DNA of 20,238 bases from Firmicutes bacterium UBA5388 (GTDB lineage Bacteria > Bacillota > UBA4882 > UBA10575): contig DHOO01000116.1 of the NCBI GenBank assembly GCA_002409975.1, positions 1 through 20,238 of the forward strand. Reading direction: 5' to 3'. Position numbers and translations under genes: made by a program. Position 1 is the first letter of the stretch. Every line of letters starts with the position of its first letter. Below, piece by piece: positions 1-6,708 of the stretch. The notes beneath the pieces are model-generated. The model saw only the letters and a program-made list of their open reading frames with translations, had not been told where the DNA came from and did no database searches.

Positions 1-83
1 CGTTGCTCAGTCCGGGCGGTACTCCGGACGTTTCGATTTATCCAGAACGTTGAGACGCAACGAGCAAGTGATTAGAGATGAAT
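1..83 (+). other. Structured segment, unidentified RNA or leader end
   Basis: This stretch is richer in G+C than its surroundings and can fold. CGTTGC (1-6) is complementary to GCAACG (57-62), and inside it GTCCGG (10-15) pairs perfectly with CCGGAC (24-29). It runs directly into an intrinsic terminator (85-107), so it looks like the 3' part of a structured transcript or an attenuator leader cut by the window edge. I compared it from memory with T-box, SAM, lysine, THF and purine riboswitch cores and with tmRNA, SRP RNA and RNase P RNA, and recognised none. No convincing ORF was seen. Confidence 0.35.
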
Positions 84-107
84 GGACCCGTTAGGGTCTT
101 TTTTTTT
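84..107 (+). terminator. Intrinsic terminator ahead of the carboxypeptidase gene
   Basis: The stem GACCC (85-89) / GGGTC (94-98) has a GTTA loop, is extended by a G-T pair (84/99), and is followed at once by a run of nine T (99-107). It ends whatever transcript enters from the left, or acts as an attenuator for the gene starting at 176. Confidence 0.7.
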
Positions 108-175
108 CTTCAAAAAACAGGCGTCATTTTAAAAAGGAAATTCGCATAAAAATTGAAGGTAAAAGAGGTGTTACG

Positions 176-1387
176 ATGAGAATTATTTGTGTTCTACATA
201 ACATGAAACCCTGGAGGTGGATCTGGATCGGCCTTGGCTTAATAGTAGCAATTACCTGCTTTAAGGGGCTGGAAAAAATTCTACCGGTAGAGAGCGATTA
301 CCAACGGGTTAATAAATACCCGTCTTTAGTTTACCTTCCAGATTATACTACAGGGCCAAAGATATACGCTAGTGCGGCTATTTTGGTGGAAGCTGTTAGC
401 GGGATGATTTTATATGCTAAAAACGAACACCAACAAAGAGCGCCGGCCAGTACGACAAAAATTATGACGGCGATTGTTTGTTTGGAAAAAGGTAAGCTTG
501 ATGATATTGTCATTATTAGTCCTAAGGCGGCCGGGACCGGCGGGTCTAGCCTGTGGTTGAAAGCTGGGGAGATGATTTCTTTCCATGAGTTACTTGAAGG
601 GGTGCTGCTCAGATCGGGGAACGATGGCTGTGTAGCTTTAGCTGAACATGTCGCCGGCTCAGAGCAAGGCTTTGTGCGCCTAATGAATAGAAAGGCCAAA
701 GAAATAGGGGCTTTAAATAGTAATTTTCGTAACACGCATGGTTTAACGACTCCCAACCATTATACCACCGCTTTTGATCTGGCTCAAATTACCAGGTATG
801 GTTTTGCTCACCCTGAATTCTCGAGAATCGTGGGGGCGAAAGAAGAAGCGATCGAATGGTACTTGGGGGAAAAAAGCAGGATTGCCAGGAATACAAACCG
901 GTTGCTCTGGTCATTTGCCGGAGCTGATGGGGTAAAAACCGGGACAACAAGTCGAGCGGGGTATTGTTTAGTAGCTTCGGCCACGAGAGATGGCAGAAAA
1001 TTTATTGCTGTGGTTTTAAACAGTCCGGATCGTTGGGGAGAATCGGCTCGTCTCTTGGAATATGGCTTTAGTAATTTTTCTTTGAAACTATTGTGTAAAG
1101 CTGATACACCTGTAACAGAGGTAAAAATCCGTCAGGGCGCTCCTTCGGTAGTCTCCCTTTATCCACGGAGAGATTTAATGGTGGTAATTCCAAAGGGGAA
1201 AGAAGGGGAGGCGCAGAAAAAAGTGATTTTAGACTATGGAGCGCTGATCCCACCGGTAAAAGCCGGGGCTTCGGTGGGAAAGATCAGTTTTTACTATCAA
1301 GGTAAGGAGGTGGAGTGGGTAGAGCTATTTCCCATGGAGCGGGTGCAGAGGGAATACTGGTGGAACCGGTTTTTCAGGAGGAAATAA
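176..1387 (+). CDS. dacF: D-alanyl-D-alanine carboxypeptidase (DacF-like, S11 family)
   Basis: This is a low-molecular-weight penicillin-binding protein that removes the terminal D-Ala from peptidoglycan stem peptides on the outer face of the membrane. All three active-site motifs are visible: SxxK (Ser92-Lys95 in ASTTK), SGN (147-149) and KTG (254-256). The N-terminus has an uncleaved-anchor-like hydrophobic segment (about residues 13-29). The region after residue ~305 fits the beta-rich PBP5 C-terminal domain, and the positively charged tail (WWNRFFRRK) fits a membrane-associating end. At 403 aa the length is normal for the family. The ATG at 176 has an AAGAGGTG site five bases upstream. 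An ATG nine codons later has no such site. It is probably translated together with the next gene, which starts one base after its stop. In Bacillus, DacF and DacB act on spore cortex or germ-cell-wall peptidoglycan. A sporulation role here is inferred only from nearby spoIIE; a vegetative DacA-like role is possible. Confidence 0.85.
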   Translation: MRIICVLHNMKPWRWIWIGLGLIVAITCFKGLEKILPVESDYQRVNKYPSLVYLPDYTTGPKIYASAAILVEAVSGMILYAKNEHQQRAPASTTKIMTAIVCLEKGKLDDIVIISPKAAGTGGSSLWLKAGEMISFHELLEGVLLRSGNDGCVALAEHVAGSEQGFVRLMNRKAKEIGALNSNFRNTHGLTTPNHYTTAFDLAQITRYGFAHPEFSRIVGAKEEAIEWYLGEKSRIARNTNRLLWSFAGADGVKTGTTSRAGYCLVASATRDGRKFIAVVLNSPDRWGESARLLEYGFSNFSLKLLCKADTPVTEVKIRQGAPSVVSLYPRRDLMVVIPKGKEGEAQKKVILDYGALIPPVKAGASVGKISFYYQGKEVEWVELFPMERVQREYWWNRFFRRK

Positions 1388-1388
1388 A

Positions 1389-2417
1389 ATGAATCGTTTC
1401 ACGCGGGTAATGATTGTAGCTCTCATTTATATTGGAACAGTGGTCGGGGCGGGGTTTGCTTCTGGTCAAGAGATCTGGTATTTTTTCTCCCGTTACCAAA
1501 CGAAGGGTACGTGGGGACTGCTGCTATCTATCATCATTCTTGGGTTTTTGGGCGCAAAAGCCATGGAGTGGGGAAGAAGGATTGGAGCCGAATCGTACCG
1601 AGATTTCCTCAAGGAAGTGGTAGGCGTCAGTTACGGGTATCTCTGTGATTTAATGATGACTGGTTTTATTTTTTTATTAACTGGTGTTATGTTGGCTGGT
1701 TCAGGGGCGGTTGCCACCGAGCTTGGTTGGGGACGAGAGGTTGGATGTGGGGCGACTGTAATATTAACCATTTTGGTTTTAAGTAAACGTTTGGCCGGCC
1801 TTAAAGGAGCAAATTTAGTAGTTGTCCCTTTGCTTTTCTTTACTGGTCTGATTCTTAATCTTTATGGAAAAAGAATGATGGCGCCGATGAGCGGGCAACC
1901 AATACCTTCCGGGTTCTGGTTAGTAGCGGCTTTACAGTATAGCGCCTATAATTTGGTGATGGCTCTTCCGATCTTGGTAAATTTATATCAAATCGAATCT
2001 GACCCAGAAATTCTCAAGTGGGGGGGGAGAATGGGAGGGTTAGCTCTAGGAAGCTTGGCGCTGTTATTCCATATGCTTCTCAGCAAATACGATTTTTCCT
2101 CTATTGACCTTCCGTTGTTTTATCTTACTCAGAATTGGAAGCAGTGGTGGCGTTATTTGTTTTCTTTTGTTTTATGGGGGGAACTTTTTACTACTTTAAT
2201 CGCCGATGCTTATGGGTTAGTTTCTCGGTTTAATCTACAAAAAAGTAAGAACTACTTAGGAAAGTTATTTTTAATGTTAATCCTGGCGGTCCTAGTCAGT
2301 CGGATCGGTTTTGCCCATTTAATTAAGAGGTTTTACCCACTGTTTGGCTTTTTGTCTTTTACAATCCTTATGCCATTGTGGTTGAGACCACTTCCCCCTT
2401 TGAAGGAAAAACAATGA
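1389..2417 (+). CDS. YkvI-family multi-pass membrane protein, putative transporter
   Basis: A 342-residue very hydrophobic protein with about nine or ten membrane segments. It starts with the pattern GTVVGAGFASGQEI, which is typical of YkvI-type proteins of the APC transporter superfamily. The substrate is not known for the family and nothing in the sequence reveals it. The ATG lies one base after the stop of the carboxypeptidase gene, with the AGGAGG site inside that gene, so the two are almost certainly translationally coupled. The tail after the last membrane segment is short and proline-rich. One run of eight G (2020-2027) lies inside the coding sequence. No terminator with a good GC stem follows the gene. 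The AAAAA/TTTTT repeat around 2426-2440 is AT-only and unconvincing. Confidence 0.75.
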   Translation: MNRFTRVMIVALIYIGTVVGAGFASGQEIWYFFSRYQTKGTWGLLLSIIILGFLGAKAMEWGRRIGAESYRDFLKEVVGVSYGYLCDLMMTGFIFLLTGVMLAGSGAVATELGWGREVGCGATVILTILVLSKRLAGLKGANLVVVPLLFFTGLILNLYGKRMMAPMSGQPIPSGFWLVAALQYSAYNLVMALPILVNLYQIESDPEILKWGGRMGGLALGSLALLFHMLLSKYDFSSIDLPLFYLTQNWKQWWRYLFSFVLWGELFTTLIADAYGLVSRFNLQKSKNYLGKLFLMLILAVLVSRIGFAHLIKRFYPLFGFLSFTILMPLWLRPLPPLKEKQ

Positions 2418-2453
2418 ATTCATAGAAAAAAGCGGATTTTTGTCCTGTGAGTA

Positions 2454-2487
2454 ATCGACATAAATATATCAGAAAATTTGCTATAAT
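2454..2487 (+). promoter_or_regulatory. Candidate spoIIE promoter with Spo0A-like box
   Basis: A perfect TATAAT (2482-2487) is preceded by TCGACA (2455-2460), a 4-5/6 match to a -35 element, but with a 21-base spacer instead of 17. The Bacillus subtilis spoIIE and spoIIG promoters are known for such over-long spacing and for activation by phosphorylated Spo0A. The bases 2454-2460 read on the minus strand as TGTCGAT, six of seven matches to the 0A box TGTCGAA, and overlap the -35. A 6/7 match alone is weak, because another occurs by chance near 12391. The combination with the 21-base spacer upstream of spoIIE is what carries the call. Confidence 0.6.
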
Positions 2488-2539
2488 ATTTTTATGTTTA
2501 ATTATTAGTAAGAGGGAATTGCATAATTAATTAAGTAAA

Positions 2540-2566
2540 GCCCTTGCGTTGTTACAACGCAAGGGC
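2540..2566 (+). promoter_or_regulatory. Perfect 12-bp leader hairpin abutting the spoIIE ribosome binding site
   Basis: GCCCTTGCGTTG (2540-2551) and CAACGCAAGGGC (2555-2566) are exact complements with a three-base TTA loop. One base later comes the AGGAG site (2568-2571 with A2567) for spoIIE. There is no T-run, so it is not an intrinsic terminator. It lies inside the predicted 5' leader (transcript start about 2494). It may protect the mRNA end or modulate access to the ribosome binding site. Its core recurs in the palindrome at 9632-9747. Confidence 0.75.
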
Positions 2567-2579
2567 AGGAGTTGTAAGA

Positions 2580-5003
2580 ATGAGAAAACAAGCAAGCTCG
2601 GTTTCGATTGCTCAGGATAAAACGATCCCTTTCGGAAGAAAAAGTGAGAAAAGAGGCACCAAGGAGAGCAAAGGGTTTTACGAATGGCTTCTAATCCTCG
2701 GAGGTCTTGGTTTAACTGCTTTTTTTTCAGGAAAAAAGTTTGCCTCTGGGATTACCCCGTTAGGGCTGACCTTCGCTGGTAGTTGGGTGGTGGCTGGTCT
2801 CCCCGGGGGACTATTAATTATTAGCTCGGCATTACTCTTCTTGCAGGGGAGCGTCAAAGGGGTCTATATTCCGCGAGGAGTGTTTTCTTTTCCGGTGTTA
2901 TTAGACTTGTATTTATGGAGACGGGGCTATTCTCGTCAAAAATATCTTATTTATCTCCTGTTAACAATGGGTATTGGCTTGGCCTTGGTTTTATGGCAAA
3001 AAGCAGACTACTTATGGGTAAGAGAAGTGGTGGAAGCCTTCAGCGCGTGGATGGGGGCTAAATTTCTAGCGCCAGGGTTATTATCTATTGAGCACAGCCT
3101 AAAAAAGAAGAAACTTCCACCTCCAACCGGAGATAAAGTTAACATCTCCCTTGGGCTATTAACCTTAGTCATCTATATTACGCTAGCGCGACTTGTTATC
3201 TTTGAAACAGAAAGATGGATGTTTACCCTTCATCTTTTTTTTGTTCTATTTGTTTTAATGGTGGTCGGTAGTAAACCTCGACACGGTCCGGCACTGGCAA
3301 TGGGCCTCTCTTTTTTATTGGGTGAACTCTTTTTTGGAGAAGCGCCCTCTTGGTATTTACCGTTGGTCGCCGGTAGTAGCCTGCTGGTTGACTTAGGGGG
3401 AAAAAAAGGAAGAGTTGCCGTCATCCTAGGAGTATTACTACCAATGACCTTAACCGCAATGCTCTGGTGGGGGTCGGCGGGAGTAATTGAAGGGCTAACC
3501 CAGGGAGCGGTGGCGATTATCCTTTTTCTACTCATTCCTAAAAAAATTCGTCACTGGTGGCAAAGAAGTTTTATTTTAAGTGGAGAAGAGAAATCCCTAG
3601 AAAACAAGAAAAGCTTGCTCGTTGAAGAAGTTACGTCCCAACTTAGCCGCTTAGCCGATTTATTTCTTGAGGTTTCTCGGGTCTTTCGCCCGCAATCAAT
3701 AGATGGTAAAGAGCGAGGGGAACAAGAAATTATCTCCTATTTCCAGGATATTGCGGACAAAAATTGCCGTAGTTGCCCAAAATATAATTATTGCTGGCAA
3801 GAACGTTTTTATCTAACTTACAGAGAACTATTTGATTTGCTCGCCTGGGCAGAAATCGGGGGGGAGGTGAGAATCAGTAATCTAAAAGGACATCTAGCGA
3901 AAGAATGTATAAAGAAAGACTATTTATTGGCGACTATTAATTTTAAAGTTGAAAAGGAAAAGTCCGGATATTATTGGCGTCGGCGATGCTATGAAGCCCA
4001 ACTCTTTCTAGCTGAACAAGTGGCTGGGATCTCTGACCTTATTATAGAAATGGCGAGTAAATTTACGGTTAAGCTGAATTTTCCATTAGAAACGGAAGAA
4101 AAGTTAAAAACAGCTTTGGAAAAAATGGGATTGGTTGAGGTTGGGATTAATCTATTTGAAACTGGAGAGAAGAATAGATCCCAGGTTCTGTTCGAGAAAC
4201 AATCCTGTCATGGCTTTCAAGAATGCCGACTGACAATTGCTCCTCTAGTATCGGAAATCCTCGGCCAACGTTTTACTGTCAGTCAGCAGCATTGTAACAG
4301 GAAAAAGGAGGAAAAATGTTGGTTTTACCTTTCTCCTGAAAAACGATATGAGGTGCGCTCAGCTGTCGTTCAACTTCCCAAGGCAGGTAATAAAATTTCT
4401 GGGGATTGTCAGACTATTGAGATGATGGACGACGGTTGGTTATTAGGCCTCTTAAGCGATGGGATGGGAGTCGGGGAAAAAGCAGCGATGATTAGTAACA
4501 CCACTGTTAATTTGATCCGTAAGCTGTTAACGGCTGGGCTGGAAAAAAGGTTTGCGCTTAAGATTTTAAACTCATTGCTCTTACTGGCAACTCCAGAAGA
4601 AGAGTTTGCCACTCTAGATCTTTTGCTTTTTGATCAGTTTACTGGTGAATGTGAGCTCTTTAAGATTGGTTCGGCTCCAACTTATATTAAGAAGGGGCGG
4701 GAAGTTCATGTCATCCGGTCGACTGCCCTCCCGATTGGGATTATGAACGCGATTGAACCTGAATATTACCGGGATTACTTAAATCATCACGATCTGATCG
4801 TGATGGTAAGTGATGGCGCAGCTAATCTCCGAACCAATGGTGAGGATTGGATTTTGAAAACCCTGAAACGAGTGGAAATGGCTGGTGTGGAACCTTTCAG
4901 TGAATATTTGTTGGAGTTGGCTAAAATCGAAACGGACGGGGAGATTAATGATGATCTCACTATTATGGTATTACAGATTGAAGATCGGCGGTCTTCTCTC
5001 TAA
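2580..5003 (+). CDS. spoIIE: Stage II sporulation protein E, PP2C-type serine phosphatase
   Basis: SpoIIE sits at the polar septum, interacts with FtsZ and dephosphorylates SpoIIAA, which releases sigma-F in the forespore. The protein begins with a soluble stretch, then about ten membrane segments (roughly residues 30-325). A central region follows with a Cys cluster (NCRSCPKYNYC) seen in SpoIIE proteins, and then a C-terminal PP2C domain. The metal-binding Asp residues are visible at D609 (SGDC), D627 (SDGMG), D745 (SDGAA) and D791/D792 (NDDLT). The length of 807 aa is close to the 827 of Bacillus subtilis. I start it at ATG 2580, eight bases after AGGAG. The in-frame TTG at 2544 lies inside a perfect hairpin and lacks a ribosome binding site. 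Expression is probably driven by the Spo0A-type promoter at 2454-2487. Downstream lies tilS, as in many spore formers. Confidence 0.97.
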   Translation: MRKQASSVSIAQDKTIPFGRKSEKRGTKESKGFYEWLLILGGLGLTAFFSGKKFASGITPLGLTFAGSWVVAGLPGGLLIISSALLFLQGSVKGVYIPRGVFSFPVLLDLYLWRRGYSRQKYLIYLLLTMGIGLALVLWQKADYLWVREVVEAFSAWMGAKFLAPGLLSIEHSLKKKKLPPPTGDKVNISLGLLTLVIYITLARLVIFETERWMFTLHLFFVLFVLMVVGSKPRHGPALAMGLSFLLGELFFGEAPSWYLPLVAGSSLLVDLGGKKGRVAVILGVLLPMTLTAMLWWGSAGVIEGLTQGAVAIILFLLIPKKIRHWWQRSFILSGEEKSLENKKSLLVEEVTSQLSRLADLFLEVSRVFRPQSIDGKERGEQEIISYFQDIADKNCRSCPKYNYCWQERFYLTYRELFDLLAWAEIGGEVRISNLKGHLAKECIKKDYLLATINFKVEKEKSGYYWRRRCYEAQLFLAEQVAGISDLIIEMASKFTVKLNFPLETEEKLKTALEKMGLVEVGINLFETGEKNRSQVLFEKQSCHGFQECRLTIAPLVSEILGQRFTVSQQHCNRKKEEKCWFYLSPEKRYEVRSAVVQLPKAGNKISGDCQTIEMMDDGWLLGLLSDGMGVGEKAAMISNTTVNLIRKLLTAGLEKRFALKILNSLLLLATPEEEFATLDLLLFDQFTGECELFKIGSAPTYIKKGREVHVIRSTALPIGIMNAIEPEYYRDYLNHHDLIVMVSDGAANLRTNGEDWILKTLKRVEMAGVEPFSEYLLELAKIETDGEINDDLTIMVLQIEDRRSSL

Positions 5004-5148
5004 TTTAAGGATTGACCCTATGCTTAAGGTAATTATGCAATTCCATCAATTGATTAACAAATTTTAAACAGGATATTTGAGAAACATGTGAAACTTATCA
5101 GTAGAGAATTCGTTAAGGGTTATGGATAATTAAGCGTTATGGTATTCT

Positions 5149-5175
5149 GTTAGGGGAACCAAAGGTTCCCCTAAC
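5149..5175 (+). promoter_or_regulatory. Perfect 12-bp hairpin in the spoIIE-tilS gap
   Basis: GTTAGGGGAACC (5149-5160) and GGTTCCCCTAAC (5164-5175) are exact complements around an AAA loop. No T-run follows on the plus strand, so termination would be inefficient. It lies about 20 bases before the tilS ribosome binding site. Its geometry (12-bp stem, 3-base loop) is the same as that of the spoIIE leader hairpin, but the sequence is unrelated. The remaining spacer (5004-5148) is AT-rich, and only weak promoter-like hexamers were seen. Confidence 0.6.
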
Positions 5176-5206
5176 TACCGTTGGTTATGGTTCAGAAGGT
5201 GAAGAG

Positions 5207-6637
5207 ATGAGGTCTTTTGAAGAGAAGGTCTTAGCGACGATCAGCCGTTATCAGATGTTGTCTGAGGGAGAAGAAGTGTTGGTTGCTGTTTCGGGAGGAG
5301 TAGATTCCATGGTCCTCCTTTCTGTTTTGCAAAGATTACCTTTGAGGCTTAACCTTTCAGTCTTTCACTTAAATCACGGGTTAAGAGCGAAAGCTGAGGA
5401 TGAAGCGAAAATGGTGGCGCAGTATGCGAAGAAGCATTCTTTACCGTGTTTTATTGAAAGGATTGCTTTTGATTTGCACGCGCAGAAAGGGAAATCTTCC
5501 TTGCAGGTAGCGGCGCGTGAAGAGAGATACCGCTTATTGGGGGAGACCGCCCAGCGACTGGGGAGCGATAAAATCGCTCTTGGCCATCAAGCTGATGATC
5601 AAGGGGAAACAGTTTTAATGCGATTTCTGACTGGAGCAGGGCCTGAAGGTTTGGCTGGGATCCCTCCGGTGCGGCAGAAGTATATTCGTCCCTTGATTGA
5701 GGTGGGAAGAGAAGAAATTGTTTCTTATGCCCGCGATTTAAAATTGAGTTGGGCAGAAGATGAATCTAATACCAAGCCGGTTTATCTCCGGAATAGAATT
5801 CGCCACTCTTTAATTCCTTATTTGCAAAGTGAATATCAACCGGAGCTTGGAGGGAGGTTAAAAGAGACCGCGGAGATCTGTCGGGAATGGAACGAGGTGA
5901 TGGAAGGTTTAGCAGGGGAAGTTTTAAGTAAATGGGGATTACTCGTTGATGGTCGGTTACAACCAAACCAGAAAGCTTCCTATCTTACACCAGTGAGAGA
6001 CTGGTTGGAACTGCCTCCAGCTCTGCAAAGACTGGTCTTTCGTCAGTTGTTTTTCAGTTTAGCTTCTCCCGGCGCCCGTTTGGGTTTTAACCATTCTCAG
6101 GCTGTGCTTCAGCTCTTAGCTGGGGTAGAGGGGAAGAGTATTCATCTTCCAGGTGGAGTTAGTTGTCGGAGGGAAAGCCAATGCTTGCTCCTGGGTCAAG
6201 CGCAGGCGGAGGAAGTCAAGAAGGAGGTTAATAATGAGTATTTAATACCGGTAAACATTCCAGGGTTGACCTTGTTACCGGGAGGAAAAGGGAAAGTTGA
6301 GAGTAGATGGTTGACTTTGGAACAGCTCCCTGCTAAGTGGGAAGAGACTTCACCTTTTGAATTTTACCTGGATGCCGAGGAGATTGCTTTTCCCGTTTAT
6401 TTAAGAAATCGAAAACCGGGAGATCGTTTTTCTCCGCTGGGACTTAAAGGAAGTAAAAAAATCAAGGATTTTTTGATCGATGCCAAAATTCCTTTATCAC
6501 AGCGCGCTTTATATCCGCTCCTTGTGGACCGGGAAGAGACGGTTTTGGGAGTAATGGGGGTCCGACCGGATCAGCGCAAGAGGATCACCAAAGATAGCCG
6601 ACGGATACTTTATCTTAAATATCAGCATACAGAGTAA
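5207..6637 (+). CDS. tilS: tRNA(Ile)-lysidine synthetase
   Basis: TilS uses ATP to attach lysine to cytidine 34 of the CAU-anticodon tRNA-Ile. This makes lysidine, switches codon reading from AUG to AUA, and is normally essential. The N-terminal PP-loop ATPase has SGGVDS at residues 29-34, followed by the typical HLNHGLR and GHQADDQGET segments and the YLRNRIRH motif that contacts tRNA. A TilS C-terminal domain follows near residues 395-470 (KPGDRF, KKIKDFLIDAKIP). The 476-aa length is normal, with no HPRT fusion of the kind found in some relatives. The ATG has an AAGGTGAAG site a few bases upstream. In Bacillus the order is spoIIE-yabS-yabT-tilS-hpt-ftsH. Here tilS is followed directly by ftsH, and hpt lies about 9 kb further on. 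Confidence 0.95.
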   Translation: MRSFEEKVLATISRYQMLSEGEEVLVAVSGGVDSMVLLSVLQRLPLRLNLSVFHLNHGLRAKAEDEAKMVAQYAKKHSLPCFIERIAFDLHAQKGKSSLQVAAREERYRLLGETAQRLGSDKIALGHQADDQGETVLMRFLTGAGPEGLAGIPPVRQKYIRPLIEVGREEIVSYARDLKLSWAEDESNTKPVYLRNRIRHSLIPYLQSEYQPELGGRLKETAEICREWNEVMEGLAGEVLSKWGLLVDGRLQPNQKASYLTPVRDWLELPPALQRLVFRQLFFSLASPGARLGFNHSQAVLQLLAGVEGKSIHLPGGVSCRRESQCLLLGQAQAEEVKKEVNNEYLIPVNIPGLTLLPGGKGKVESRWLTLEQLPAKWEETSPFEFYLDAEEIAFPVYLRNRKPGDRFSPLGLKGSKKIKDFLIDAKIPLSQRALYPLLVDREETVLGVMGVRPDQRKRITKDSRRILYLKYQHTE

Positions 6638-6639
6638 TG

Positions 6640-6668
6640 TTGTAGAAAGTATTTGGCTATGGTATAAT
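6640..6668 (+). promoter_or_regulatory. Candidate sigma-A promoter of ftsH
   Basis: TTGTAG (6640-6645) and a perfect TATAAT (6663-6668) are separated by 17 bases. The -35 lies just after the tilS stop. The predicted transcript start near 6675 leaves a leader of about 34 bases to the TTG start at 6709. It would also make the ATG at 6676 essentially leaderless, which supports the later start. Confidence 0.7.
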
Positions 6669-6708
6669 ATTACCTATGACATTTTTAACCTCGAGAGGGG
6701 GTTTATAT

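Noticed and set aside
1..107. tRNA, T-box or other known RNA at the window start
   Set aside because: No T-arm consensus, T-box sequence or known riboswitch core was recognised. Kept only as an unidentified structured segment.
124..153. Sigma-E-like promoter ahead of the carboxypeptidase gene (TCATTTT, then CATAAAAAT)
   Set aside because: Only a partial match to the -10 consensus in an AT-rich stretch. Chance is too likely to call it.
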